Shown piece after piece: positions 18,425 through 27,984 of a stretch of DNA of 64,000 bases. Position 1 is the stretch's first letter. Each line of letters starts with the position of its first letter. The translations under genes and the position numbers were made by a program. The DNA comes from Luteibacter anthropi. GTDB taxonomy: Bacteria; Pseudomonadota; Gammaproteobacteria; Xanthomonadales; Rhodanobacteraceae. The stretch is from positions 62,001-126,000 of the forward strand of contig NZ_JAARLZ010000005.1 in assembly GCF_011759365.1 (NCBI RefSeq), in the 5' to 3' direction. The notes below the pieces were generated by a model. The model made no database searches, was not told where the DNA came from, and was given only the letters and a program-made list of their open reading frames with translations.

Positions 18425-21400
18425 CGTCGCCGGAGCGCGCCACCGCCACGGCGGTCGATTACGACCCGTTCACCGGAGCGACGCTGGCCCGCCTCGCTCC
18501 GTTGACGGCCGCCCAGCGCGAACTGTGGCTGGCGTCCCACCTTGAGCCAGAGGCTTCGCTGGCCTACAACGAAGCCATCGCCATCACGTTCCGGGGCACC
18601 CTGGTACTCGATGCACTGGAAGCATCGCTGCATCGCCTCGTCGAACGCCATGAAGCCCTGCGCTCCACGTTCAGCGCCGACGGCGAACACATGTTCATCG
18701 CCGCACATGGGCGGCTGCCGCTGGCGACCCACGATTTCTCGCTGATGGCAGCGTACGAATGCGAGACAAAGCTTCGTGCCGCCTGGTCGCGCATCGTCAC
18801 CACCGCCTTCGACCTGGAACACGGCCCGCTTGTACGCGCCGAGCTGTTCCGGCTAGGCGACGACCACCATATCCTGACCCTCGCCGCACACCACATCGTG
18901 TGCGACGGCTGGTCGTTCGGCGTGATCGTGCGCGATCTCGCCGCCTTATACGCGCAAGGCACGGGCAAGGGACAGGGTCCTGCCCCGGCCGGCGCGTTCT
19001 CGAACTTCGCGTTGGACGAGGCGGCGCACGCCGGCACGGAAGCGGCACGGGAGGATGAACGGTACTGGCTCGACCGCTTTGCCGGCGCGGCACCCGTACT
19101 GGATCTCCCCACCGACCGCTCGCGCCCGCGGCGGCGCTCGTTCGCCTCACGGCGCGAAGACCGCACCATCGACGCCGCCGAGCTGGCCGCCCTGCGCCAG
19201 CTCGGCGTGGCGCACGGTGCCAGCCTGTATGCCACGCTGCTTACCGGCTTTACGGTGCTGTTGCAGCGGCTTACCGGCCAGGACGACCTGGTGATCGGTA
19301 TCCCCACCGCCGGCCAGGCGGCCACCGGCGAGGACACCCTCGTCGGCCACGCCGTGAACGTGTTGCCCCTGCGTACGCGCGTGGATGCCGGCGATACCTT
19401 CGCTGGCCTGCTGGGGCGCGTGCGTGGTGATCTCTTCGATGCCTTCGACCACCAGCGCTACACGCTGGGCAGCCTGCTGGGCCGCCTGTCCCTGGGACGC
19501 GATCCGTCGCGCCTGCCCCTGGTCTCGGTACTGTTCAATCTCGATGCGAAACTCGACGACAGCGTCATCAGCTTTCCCGGGATGACGTTCGACGTAGAGG
19601 CCGTTCCGCGCGATTACGAAAACTTCGAACTGTTCGTCAACGCCGTGCAGCTTGACGATGGCCTGCGCCTGGAATGCCAGTACAACGCCGACCTGTTCGA
19701 AGGTGCCACGGTACAGGGCTGGCTCGATGCCTACGTGACCCTGCTGCGTCAAGCCGCCCGGGATGCGCAGGCCATCGCAGCTGCCTTGCCCGTGGTCTCG
19801 GAGGCCGTCTATCGCGAACTGGCCGCGTTGCAGCCCGCTCCCACGCCCTTCCCCGAACTGCGCCTGGCGCATGAATTCTTCGAGCGGCAGGTGGATCGCG
19901 CGCCCACCCGTGCGGCGGTGAGGCATGGCGACCGGTCGCTCAGCTACCTTGCCCTGGAATCACGCGCCAACACCATCGCCAATGCACTGCGTGCGCGTGG
20001 CATCGGCCATGGCTCGCTGGTGGGCCTGTGCCTGGCGCGCGGCACCGACATGCTGGCCGCCGTGCTCGGCACGCTGAAATCCGGTGCCGGCTACGTGCCG
20101 CTCGATCCGTCCTTTCCGGCGGACCGGCTCAGCTTCATGGCCGCGGATGCCGCGCTCGCTGCACTGGTCACGGATGACGATTCACCGCTGCCTTTCGACT
20201 TCGATGCCACCCGCCGGCTCGCGCTTGACGGTGCCGAAGTCGCGCAGGCCCCGGACGATCGCCCCGAGCGCAACCGCCGCGCAGCCACGCCCGATTCCGT
20301 CGCCTATGTGATCTTCACCTCGGGTTCCACCGGCCGTCCCAAGGGTGTACGCGTTCCGCATCGCGCCGCGGCCAACTTCCTCACCGCGATGCAGCGCATC
20401 CCGGGTATCGCACCGGACGACCGACTGGTGGCCGTCACCACGCTGTCGTTCGACATCGCCTTCATGGAGCTGTTGCTGCCGCTGACCAGCGGCGCGGAAG
20501 TGGTGATTGCCGGCCGTGACGATGTACGCGATGGCGCGCAGCTGCGCCAGCTGGTGGAAGCCTGCGATGCCACGGTCATGCAGGCCACGCCGGCCGGCTG
20601 GCGCCTGCTGGTGGAAGCGGGCTGGCACGGCCGCCCTGCCTTCCGTGCGATTTCTGGCGGCGAGCCCCTGCCGGTGGACCTGGCCGAAGCCCTGCTCGAT
20701 CGCTGCGGCGAGGTGTGGAACGGCTACGGCCCCACCGAGACCACGGTCTACTCCACCTACTGGCGCGTGTCCGACCCCCGCGAAGGCATCTATATCGGCA
20801 GGCCCATCGCAAACACCACCGTGCATATCCTGGACGCGCACGGCAACCACTGCCCGCTGGGCGTACCTGGCGAAATCCATATCGGTGGCGCGGGTGTAAC
20901 GCTGGGCTACCTGGATCGTGCCGAACTTACCGCCGAGCGCTTCCTGCCCGATCCGTGGTCGGAAAGCCCGGATGCGCGCATGTATCGCACGGGCGACCGC
21001 GGCCGCTGGCTGGCGAACGGGCTGATCGAGCACCTGGGTCGCCTCGACTTCCAGGTGAAGGTGCGCGGCTATCGCATCGAACCTGGTGAAATCGAATGCG
21101 TGCTCGCCGATGCAGCGGACGTGGCCCGCGCCCTGGTCATGGCGCGCGAGGACCGGCCGGGCGACGTGCGACTGGTCGCCTACATCGTGCCGCGCGAAGG
21201 TGCCACACTGGACGAGGACACCTTGCGCAGCCGCCTGCGCGCCCGCTTGCCCGACTACATGGTGCCGCAGCACTTCGTGGTGCTGGACGCACTGCCCCTG
21301 CTGCCCAATGGCAAGACCGACCGCAAGGCCCTGCCGGCGCCCATGGCCCATTCCGCCGTGAACGACGCAGAGCGTATCGCTCCGCGCAACGACACCGAGC

Positions 21401-24400
21401 GCCGCGTGGCGGCGGCCATGGAGTCGGTGCTCAGCCTGCCCGGGCTCGATGTGCGCGACGACTTCTTTGCACTGGGCGGCCATTCCCTGCTGGCAGCGCA
21501 GCTCACGGCCCGCCTCAATCGCGAATTCGAGATCACGCTTTCCTTCCGCACGCTGTTCGATGCGCCCAGCATCGAGCGACTGTCCATCGCCATCGATGCG
21601 CTGAGCGGAAGTGATATCGCAAGACCCGATCCCATCGATCATCGCGACAGCCAGGACCACGCGCCCCTGTCGCTGATGCAGCGGCGCCTCTGGGCGCTGG
21701 AAAAGATGCATCCGGGCCGGGTGACCTATAACGCACCGTCAGCCCATCGCCTGCGCGGCCGGCTCGACGAACACGCATTCGACATGGCCTTCCAGGCCTT
21801 GGTGCAACGTCAGCCGAGCCTGCGCACCTCGTTCGTCGATACCGGCGAGGCACTGCTGCAGGTGGTGCGACCGCAGCTGGACTACCGCCTGTTTCCCGCC
21901 GAAGACCTCAGCCTGTTTCCGGCCCCCGAGCGCGAGGCACGCCTGATGGCGCGCCTGCGCCAGCTGACGGATACGCCGTTCGACCTGGGCGGCGCGCCGC
22001 TGTTCAGCGCGCGCATGTTCCGTCTCGCGGACGACGAGCACGTGCTGTTCTTCATGCCGCATCACATCATCTGGGATGGCTGGTCGTTCGACATCTTCTG
22101 CAACGAGTTGTCGGCCATCTACCGCGCCTTCGCAGCCGGCCTGCCCTCGCCGCTGACCGCGCTGCCGGTCACCTATGGCGATTTCGCCGAATGGCATGCG
22201 CACTGGCTGGAAACACCGGCCTTCCAGGCCCAGCTGACCGCCTGGCGCGAGCGCCTGGCAAAGATGGGCGATATCCGCCCGCTGCCCACCGATCATCCTC
22301 GTCGTCCCGGCATGTCGGGGCTGGGCCATACCGAGTGGATCCATGTAGACCGCGTCACCACGGATGCACTGCACGAGGTGGCACGGCAGGCTGAAGCCAC
22401 GCTCAACATGACCCTGCTCGCGCTCTACTTCGCCATGCTCTCCAGCTCGGCCGGTCAGCGTGATCTCGTGGTGGGAACGCCTGTTCGAGGCCGCAACCAC
22501 ACCGAGGTGGAATCGGTGATGGGCTACTTCAACAACCTGCTGCCGCTGCATGTGCACGTGGATCCCACGCTGTCCTTCGTGGAATTCGTGCGCAAGGTAC
22601 GCGGCGTGGCCATCGACGCCTTCGGCCATCCCGACGTGCCGCTGGAATACCTGCAACGTGAACTGCGCATCGGGCATGGCACCGGTGCCACGCTCTACCA
22701 GGCGCTGTTCTCGTTCCAGGATGCACGCCAGCGCAACGTGGACTGGGGCGGCCTCGCGCACGAACAGATCCTGCTGTTCCAGAGCGCCGCCACCGAGGAC
22801 ATGGGCCTATGGTTCCTGGAAAACCAGGCCGGCATGGTCGGTGGTGTCACCTACAACGCCGACCTGCTGCGCAGCGATACCGCCCAGCTGATGCGTGAAC
22901 GCTACCTGGCCATGGTGCAACTGGTGATCCACGATCCGTCGATCGCCGTGGGCCGGCTCACGGCGGCGACCGAGGCCGAGCGCGAACGCGTGCGGCAGTG
23001 GCATGCCGACGTCGCCGACAACGTGCCCCATCCGGTAAGTCGTATCGACGAGAGGATCACCGCTTCACCGGATGCCACCCAGGCACTGTCCGATGGCACC
23101 TCGTTTTCCCTCGCAACGCTGGAACGCCGTAGCGGACAGGTTGCCCGGGCGCTGGTGGAACGTGGAGCAGCGACGGGTGCCGTGATCGGTGTGTGCCTCG
23201 ATACCGGACTGGATCGCCTTGCTGCGTCGCTTGCCGTGTTGCGTCTTGGCGGCACGCTGCTTCTGCTCGACCGCGCCGATCCGGCGACATGGCGCCGGGA
23301 AGTGCTGACCGATGCACACACGACGCTGCTGGTGGGTGAACGTTCGCTCGAAACACCGCTGGACTGGCCTGCCGATTGCGCCGTGTGGCTCGACGAGCCG
23401 CTGCCCGATGGCGGTGCACCGCTACATTTCCAGCCGCCGTCGCCGGCCACGCCTGCCATCGCCTTCCATACCCTCGATGACGAGGGACACGCGACTGGTA
23501 CTTCGCTGTCGCATGCCGCCCTGGCACTCGCCGTGGATGCGCTGGCGAAGCATGCCGGCAACCAGGCCACGGGTAATAACCGCTTCACGAATGGCTCGGT
23601 GCTATCGCTGCTCGGTCCGCTGGTCGCACTGACCGGTGCGCGCGAGCCCGGCAGGTTCGACCATTTTCCTGCGCTGCCGCTGCTGGACGAACGTCCCATG
23701 GCAGGTTGCCAGCTATGGATCGTGGATGAAGATGGTGAACCCTGCCCGATCGGTGCCGTCGGCACGATCCTGCTGAAGGGCCCCCTTGCGCCGCAGCCCT
23801 TTGGCGCACGAGCCACCAGCGCCGGCGATACCTCTAGGCATCGTTTCGCCCGTTGGCTTGCCGACGGGCGGGTACAGCTGCTGGGTCGCATGGACCGCGT
23901 CGTCAGCCGGCACGGCGTCGATGTCTCCCTTCTTGCCGTCGAGGCGTCCCTGCTGGCGCAGCCTGGCGTCGTGCGGGCCGTGGCGGTAATGACGGATGAC
24001 GAACTGCGCGCCTGGTACGTATCCGCCCCGGGCATGAAACAGGACGCAGAGATGCTGCGCATCGCCTTGGCCGCGCGTCTTCCTGGCTGGGCGGTGCCCG
24101 CAAGCCTCGTCGGCCTGGATGTGCTGCCCCTGCTTCCCGAAGGAGACATCGATGTCGATGCCCTGCCGATGCCTGCCGGGATGCAGCAGGAAACAGCCGC
24201 TCCGGACGCCTCGCCCAGCAGCGAGAGCGAACGCCTGCTCGCCAGCGTGTGGCAGGAACTGCTGGGCATGCCACGTGTGCGCACCAGCGACAACTTCTTC
24301 GACGTCGGCGGCCATTCGCTGCTCGCGGTGGACATGGCGGCCCGGGTACAGAAGCTCACCGGCGTGCAGATGAACCTGCTGGACATCGCCAACGGCACGC

Positions 24401-24492
24401 TGGGCACCCTGGCGGCGGATCTCGCCTTGGCCAGGCCCGCGCCTCCACCGGCAAAGCGCGGGCTGCTCAGCCGCCTGCTGGGCCGCGGCTGA
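18421..24492 (+). CDS. Nonribosomal peptide synthetase: C-A-PCP-C-A(degenerate)-PCP, no thioesterase
   Basis: 2023 aa, ATGA overlap with the preceding gene. Condensation domain 1 has an intact HHIVCDGWS motif (~160). Adenylation domain 1 (~480-985) has FTSGSTGRPKG, NGYGPTETT, MYRTGDRG and NGKTDRKALP; its code reads roughly DIMQIGGVYK, for which I cannot name a substrate. PCP1 is LGGHSLLAA (Ser ~1022). Condensation domain 2 keeps HHIIWDGWS (~1214). The second adenylation-like region (~1545-1925) is strongly degenerate and shortened: no TSGSTG-type loop, no YGPTE, no final NGKxDR (LPEGDIDVDALP instead), so it is probably unable to activate a residue. PCP2 (VGGHSLLAV, Ser ~1964) is intact. The protein stops shortly after PCP2 with no thioesterase, reductase or terminal condensation domain. 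Release or loading must involve another protein; genes for glycan synthesis follow after 23 bases. Confidence 0.92.
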   Translation: MTSPERATATAVDYDPFTGATLARLAPLTAAQRELWLASHLEPEASLAYNEAIAITFRGTLVLDALEASLHRLVERHEALRSTFSADGEHMFIAAHGRLPLATHDFSLMAAYECETKLRAAWSRIVTTAFDLEHGPLVRAELFRLGDDHHILTLAAHHIVCDGWSFGVIVRDLAALYAQGTGKGQGPAPAGAFSNFALDEAAHAGTEAAREDERYWLDRFAGAAPVLDLPTDRSRPRRRSFASRREDRTIDAAELAALRQLGVAHGASLYATLLTGFTVLLQRLTGQDDLVIGIPTAGQAATGEDTLVGHAVNVLPLRTRVDAGDTFAGLLGRVRGDLFDAFDHQRYTLGSLLGRLSLGRDPSRLPLVSVLFNLDAKLDDSVISFPGMTFDVEAVPRDYENFELFVNAVQLDDGLRLECQYNADLFEGATVQGWLDAYVTLLRQAARDAQAIAAALPVVSEAVYRELAALQPAPTPFPELRLAHEFFERQVDRAPTRAAVRHGDRSLSYLALESRANTIANALRARGIGHGSLVGLCLARGTDMLAAVLGTLKSGAGYVPLDPSFPADRLSFMAADAALAALVTDDDSPLPFDFDATRRLALDGAEVAQAPDDRPERNRRAATPDSVAYVIFTSGSTGRPKGVRVPHRAAANFLTAMQRIPGIAPDDRLVAVTTLSFDIAFMELLLPLTSGAEVVIAGRDDVRDGAQLRQLVEACDATVMQATPAGWRLLVEAGWHGRPAFRAISGGEPLPVDLAEALLDRCGEVWNGYGPTETTVYSTYWRVSDPREGIYIGRPIANTTVHILDAHGNHCPLGVPGEIHIGGAGVTLGYLDRAELTAERFLPDPWSESPDARMYRTGDRGRWLANGLIEHLGRLDFQVKVRGYRIEPGEIECVLADAADVARALVMAREDRPGDVRLVAYIVPREGATLDEDTLRSRLRARLPDYMVPQHFVVLDALPLLPNGKTDRKALPAPMAHSAVNDAERIAPRNDTERRVAAAMESVLSLPGLDVRDDFFALGGHSLLAAQLTARLNREFEITLSFRTLFDAPSIERLSIAIDALSGSDIARPDPIDHRDSQDHAPLSLMQRRLWALEKMHPGRVTYNAPSAHRLRGRLDEHAFDMAFQALVQRQPSLRTSFVDTGEALLQVVRPQLDYRLFPAEDLSLFPAPEREARLMARLRQLTDTPFDLGGAPLFSARMFRLADDEHVLFFMPHHIIWDGWSFDIFCNELSAIYRAFAAGLPSPLTALPVTYGDFAEWHAHWLETPAFQAQLTAWRERLAKMGDIRPLPTDHPRRPGMSGLGHTEWIHVDRVTTDALHEVARQAEATLNMTLLALYFAMLSSSAGQRDLVVGTPVRGRNHTEVESVMGYFNNLLPLHVHVDPTLSFVEFVRKVRGVAIDAFGHPDVPLEYLQRELRIGHGTGATLYQALFSFQDARQRNVDWGGLAHEQILLFQSAATEDMGLWFLENQAGMVGGVTYNADLLRSDTAQLMRERYLAMVQLVIHDPSIAVGRLTAATEAERERVRQWHADVADNVPHPVSRIDERITASPDATQALSDGTSFSLATLERRSGQVARALVERGAATGAVIGVCLDTGLDRLAASLAVLRLGGTLLLLDRADPATWRREVLTDAHTTLLVGERSLETPLDWPADCAVWLDEPLPDGGAPLHFQPPSPATPAIAFHTLDDEGHATGTSLSHAALALAVDALAKHAGNQATGNNRFTNGSVLSLLGPLVALTGAREPGRFDHFPALPLLDERPMAGCQLWIVDEDGEPCPIGAVGTILLKGPLAPQPFGARATSAGDTSRHRFARWLADGRVQLLGRMDRVVSRHGVDVSLLAVEASLLAQPGVVRAVAVMTDDELRAWYVSAPGMKQDAEMLRIALAARLPGWAVPASLVGLDVLPLLPEGDIDVDALPMPAGMQQETAAPDASPSSESERLLASVWQELLGMPRVRTSDNFFDVGGHSLLAVDMAARVQKLTGVQMNLLDIANGTLGTLAADLALARPAPPPAKRGLLSRLLGRG

Positions 24493-24515
24493 CACCGGTC
24501 ACAGGGGATTTCGTC

Positions 24516-25646
24516 ATGACCCATCTTGCCTGGTTCGCCTTCTGGTCGTCGGCCCTGCTGCTGGTCCACGTTTTCGTGGGCTATCCGCTGGTGGTCTGGT
24601 GCCAGGCGCGACTGGCGCCACGTCCGGTGAATCGCGGTGCGGTGTCGTGCGCCATCACCGTGGTGATGGCGGTACACGATGGCGCACGGCACCTGCGCGA
24701 AAAGCTCGACAATCTGCGCGCGCTCGACTATCCGCAGGGCCGGATCGACATCGTGCTCGCCTGCGATGGTTGCACCGACGATACCGTTGCCATCGCCCGC
24801 CGCCATGCCGGTAGCGACCTCACCGTGCTGGTGTTCGACCAGCGCCGGGGCAAGGCCGCATGCCTCAACGATGCCGTGGCGAAAGCCTCGGGCGACCTGC
24901 TGCTGTTCACGGATGTCCGCCAGCGTCTGTCGCCGTCGGCGGCACGGGAGCTGGCCGCCAGTTTCGCCGACGCTGGCGTGGGCGCCGTGGGTGGCGAATT
25001 GCAGATGGAAAACGTGCGCGGCGGCTTTGCCCAGGGTGTGGACTTCTACTGGCGCTACGAGAAAGCCATACGCCATGCGGAGAGCGTGTCTGGTTCCACG
25101 ATCGGCGTCAGTGGCGCGCTGTATGCAATGCGTCGCCACCTGTTCCGCCCGCTGCCAGAAGGCACGGTGCTCGACGACGTACTCGTGCCGATGCGCGTCG
25201 CCGCACAAGGCTATCGCGTGGTCTTCGAGCCGCGTGCCATCGCCTGGGACCAGCCGTCGACCCACCCCGAACAGGAGCGCCGCCGCAAGATCCGCACGCT
25301 GGCCGGCAATTACCAGCTGGTGCAGCTTGCGCCCTGGCTGTTGTCTCCCGCCGCCAATCCGCTGTGGTTCCGCTTCGCCAGCCATAAGCTGCTGCGCCTG
25401 CTGGCCCCCTGGCTCATCGTACTCATGACGCTGGCGAGCGCCGCGCTGTCCACCCGCCATCCCATGTATGCGCTGACCTTCTGCGCCATCGTGGTATCCG
25501 CCGTGCTGGTGGGCGTTGCCGTGCTGGCCCCGGCGCTGGGCCGGCGTTTTCCGCTGCGCATCGCGCTGGCGTTCTTTTATCTCAACCTTTTCGCGGCGCA
25601 GGCCCTGCTCGCGTTCGCGCGCAACCGAAGGCTGCACCTATGGTGA
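24516..25646 (+). CDS. Membrane glycosyltransferase, family GT2 (processive type)
   Basis: 376 aa from the ATG at 24516, with AGGGG about nine bases upstream; the longer frame starting at 24249 lies inside the NRPS. One N-terminal membrane helix (about 5-25) leads into a GT-A domain with ITVVMAVHDGA, the nucleotide-sugar motif CDGCTDD (~83), a DVR segment (~134) and the acceptor-site Asp pair LDDVLVP (~220), followed by QERRRKIR in the place of the usual QxxRW. Three hydrophobic helices close the protein (about 290-365). This layout is that of NodC/cellulose-synthase-like enzymes that extend and often extrude a polysaccharide. It overlaps the deacetylase gene by 7 bases. Sugar donor not determinable; UDP-GlcNAc would fit the deacetylase neighbours. 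Confidence 0.85.
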   Translation: MTHLAWFAFWSSALLLVHVFVGYPLVVWCQARLAPRPVNRGAVSCAITVVMAVHDGARHLREKLDNLRALDYPQGRIDIVLACDGCTDDTVAIARRHAGSDLTVLVFDQRRGKAACLNDAVAKASGDLLLFTDVRQRLSPSAARELAASFADAGVGAVGGELQMENVRGGFAQGVDFYWRYEKAIRHAESVSGSTIGVSGALYAMRRHLFRPLPEGTVLDDVLVPMRVAAQGYRVVFEPRAIAWDQPSTHPEQERRRKIRTLAGNYQLVQLAPWLLSPAANPLWFRFASHKLLRLLAPWLIVLMTLASAALSTRHPMYALTFCAIVVSAVLVGVAVLAPALGRRFPLRIALAFFYLNLFAAQALLAFARNRRLHLW

Positions 25647-26749
25647 TCGACATGGAACGACGAGGCGCCCCAGGCATCCGTGGCCGGCTAGGCCAGTTGT
25701 GTTATTCAAGCGGCCTGCTGCATCCGCTGCAACGCGTGCGCGCGTGGTGGCACCGCGACCTGCGCATCCTGGCCTATCACCGGGTGATGCCGTTGCCTGA
25801 TCCGGACCGCTACGGCTTCGACATGGAGCTGATCAGCACGCCACCGGACGAATTCCGCGAACAGATGACGCGACTGAAACGTCACTTCCGCCCTCTACGG
25901 CTGACCGACGTGATCGCCGCGCTGGACGCGGGCGAAGTGCTGCCGCCCGACTCCGTAGCGGTGACCTTCGATGATGGTTACGACGACAACTACCATGTCG
26001 CGGCGCCCATTCTTGAAGAACTGGGTGTTCCGGCCACGTTTTTCGTATCCACGGGACACATCGACAGCGGCCGGCCCTACGCCTATGACTGGCTGGTCCA
26101 CATGATCCTGGTCACGCCCTCGCCGCGCCTGGTGCTGCCCGAGCTGGGCATCGACGTCATGCTGCCGAAGGAGCGCTCCCTGCGCCGCCGCCTTGCGGGC
26201 AAGGTCCTGCTGCGCATGAAATGGCTCGATGCCGAAGCCCAGACAGCGATGACCGAACGCCTTGAGGCGGAATGGAACATGTCGTCACGCCATGCGCGTC
26301 CGGCGGAGTGCCGCCCCATGACATGGCAGCAGGTGCGCGAGATGGAATCGGCCGGCCTGGAAATCGGCTCTCACGGCGTGCATCACCGCATGCTCGCACG
26401 CCTGCCGCTGGACGAGATGGAGCGCGAGATCCGTGAATCGAAAGCCACGCTGGACCGGGAGCTTGCCCGCCCGGCCGTGCTGATGTCCTATCCGGTCGGC
26501 GGGGACCGTGCCTATAACGATGCGGTGATCTCCGCCACGCGTCAGGCCGGCTTCCAGCTTGCCTGCAGCTACATCTGCGGCACCAATCCGGAGCCCTCGG
26601 AAAATCGTTACTCGCTTTATCGCCTGCCGGTGGAGAGCAACATGGGCCCTGGCTGGTTCGCCGCCATGCTCGCGCTGCCCCAGCTGATGAGCTATCCCAC
26701 CGCCGCCCATGAAGCACAGGGTCCGCAGGCACAGCCATGTTTCCCCTGA
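25640..26749 (+). CDS. Polysaccharide deacetylase (NodB/CE4 family), long form
   Basis: 369 aa. The NodB domain shows LAYHRV at the front, the catalytic/metal motif FDDGYDDN (~111), EIGSHGVHH (~240, metal His pair) and a late LMSYPVGG block, the typical order for CE4 de-N-acetylases. The 60-residue insert between the first two motifs is basic. No clear signal peptide, so it acts in the cytoplasm or is anchored by partners. It is the kind of deacetylase commonly found in exopolysaccharide clusters of the EpsH/exosortase type. The ATG at 25640 overlaps the preceding stop (ATGGTGA); a second ATG is at 25652. It overlaps the next gene by 13 bases. Confidence 0.85.
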   Translation: MVIDMERRGAPGIRGRLGQLCYSSGLLHPLQRVRAWWHRDLRILAYHRVMPLPDPDRYGFDMELISTPPDEFREQMTRLKRHFRPLRLTDVIAALDAGEVLPPDSVAVTFDDGYDDNYHVAAPILEELGVPATFFVSTGHIDSGRPYAYDWLVHMILVTPSPRLVLPELGIDVMLPKERSLRRRLAGKVLLRMKWLDAEAQTAMTERLEAEWNMSSRHARPAECRPMTWQQVREMESAGLEIGSHGVHHRMLARLPLDEMEREIRESKATLDRELARPAVLMSYPVGGDRAYNDAVISATRQAGFQLACSYICGTNPEPSENRYSLYRLPVESNMGPGWFAAMLALPQLMSYPTAAHEAQGPQAQPCFP

Positions 26750-27984
26750 TCCTCCTGTACGTGGTGCTCACCATCATCCGGCCACAGGACTATGTGGTCG
26801 GACTCGAAACCGTGCCCATCCTGCCTGCCGTGCTGCTGCTGGCCTTCCTCGCCTGGGCTATCTCGCGCGAGAAGACGTTCGAGGCGCCGCAGTTCGTGAT
26901 CCTGCCGGCCTTCCTGCTGGTACTGATGATCTCGGAAGTGACCAACGGCTGGACCGGCGGCGCGCTGGACGAACTGGCACGCTTCGGCCCTGTCGTGATC
27001 GCCTTTTTCGTCTTCGGTGCCGCGTGCACGACGCAACGGCGCGTCGCGATCGCCATGGCGGTGTTCGTGCTGTGCGCGTCGGTGCTTGCCCTGCACGGTG
27101 TCGAACAGGCGCGTACCGGCATGGGCTGGACAGGCATTCCCCTCGGCGACGGTAACCGTATCCAGTACGTGGGCATCTTCAACGACCCCAACGACCTGGG
27201 CCTGCTGTTCGCCGCCACCCTGCCCATGGCGATGTTCCTGGGCCGACCGGGGCGCGGGATCATGCGCTGCTTCTGGCTGGGCTGCGCCGTGCTGCTGCTC
27301 TACGGCACCTACCTCACCAATTCACGCGGCGCCCTGCTGGCTGTGTTGGTAGTGGCAGGCTGCTATGTCTGGTACCGACGTGGCGTCGTCGTGGCGGGCA
27401 TGCTGGGGGTGCTGGGTCTTGCCGCCATGAAGCTGGTGTCCTCGCGCATGGAAGAGCTGGATGCCGGCGAGGAATCGGCGGCCGGTCGTGTCGATGCGTG
27501 GTATGCCGGCCTGGAAATGTTCCGCGATCACCCGGCCTTTGGCGTCGGCGCGGGCAACTTCACCGAGTACAACGAACTGACCGCACACAACTCCTTCGTC
27601 CTCGTGCTGGCGGAAACCGGTTTCATCGGCTTCATGGTCTGGCTCGCCTTCGTGGGTTATGGCTTTCTCATGATGCTGAGCGTGATCCGCCATCCGCCTG
27701 CCGAGGTGGGTCCGGCGTGGGTGGCAGAACGCCAGATGGCACTCACCCTGCTGCTGTCGCTGTGCGGGCTGTTTGCCGCAGCCTTCTTCCTCAGCCGCAG
27801 TTACATGGTGGTGCTCTACCTCATCGCTGCCATGGTCGCCGGCTACCATGTCGGCGCGCGCCGGCGCTGGCCGCATCTTCCCGTCTACCGCCTGGCCGAC
27901 CACGGCTGGCGCTGGGTGCCCACCGCCGCAGGTGGCGTGGCCTTCATCTTCGTTCTTGTCGCCGTGCTGCTGCGAACCGTATGA
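26737..27984 (+). CDS. O-antigen ligase/polymerase-like membrane protein (Wzy_C family)
   Basis: 415 aa, about ten to eleven membrane helices. Conserved family features are the NDPNDLG loop (~149), the TNSRGA loop (~190), and the periplasmic block FGVGAGNFTEYN...AHNSFV (~268-288), the hallmark of Wzy/WaaL-type glycan polymerases and ligases that join undecaprenyl-linked chains. It resembles the exosortase-associated subgroup, though no exosortase or PEP-CTERM protein is visible here. Its 4-base overlap with the PaaK-like gene (ATGA) and its place mid-operon suggest it polymerises the glycan, or transfers it (or the peptide conjugate) to an acceptor at the periplasmic face. Confidence 0.83.
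   Translation: MFPLILLYVVLTIIRPQDYVVGLETVPILPAVLLLAFLAWAISREKTFEAPQFVILPAFLLVLMISEVTNGWTGGALDELARFGPVVIAFFVFGAACTTQRRVAIAMAVFVLCASVLALHGVEQARTGMGWTGIPLGDGNRIQYVGIFNDPNDLGLLFAATLPMAMFLGRPGRGIMRCFWLGCAVLLLYGTYLTNSRGALLAVLVVAGCYVWYRRGVVVAGMLGVLGLAAMKLVSSRMEELDAGEESAAGRVDAWYAGLEMFRDHPAFGVGAGNFTEYNELTAHNSFVLVLAETGFIGFMVWLAFVGYGFLMMLSVIRHPPAEVGPAWVAERQMALTLLLSLCGLFAAAFFLSRSYMVVLYLIAAMVAGYHVGARRRWPHLPVYRLADHGWRWVPTAAGGVAFIFVLVAVLLRTV

Noticed and set aside
22902-25637. 911-residue antisense open frame over the NRPS end and GT2
   Set aside because: GC-rich antisense shadow with Ser/Arg/Pro runs, no family motif, no ribosome-binding site, and it spans two real genes.
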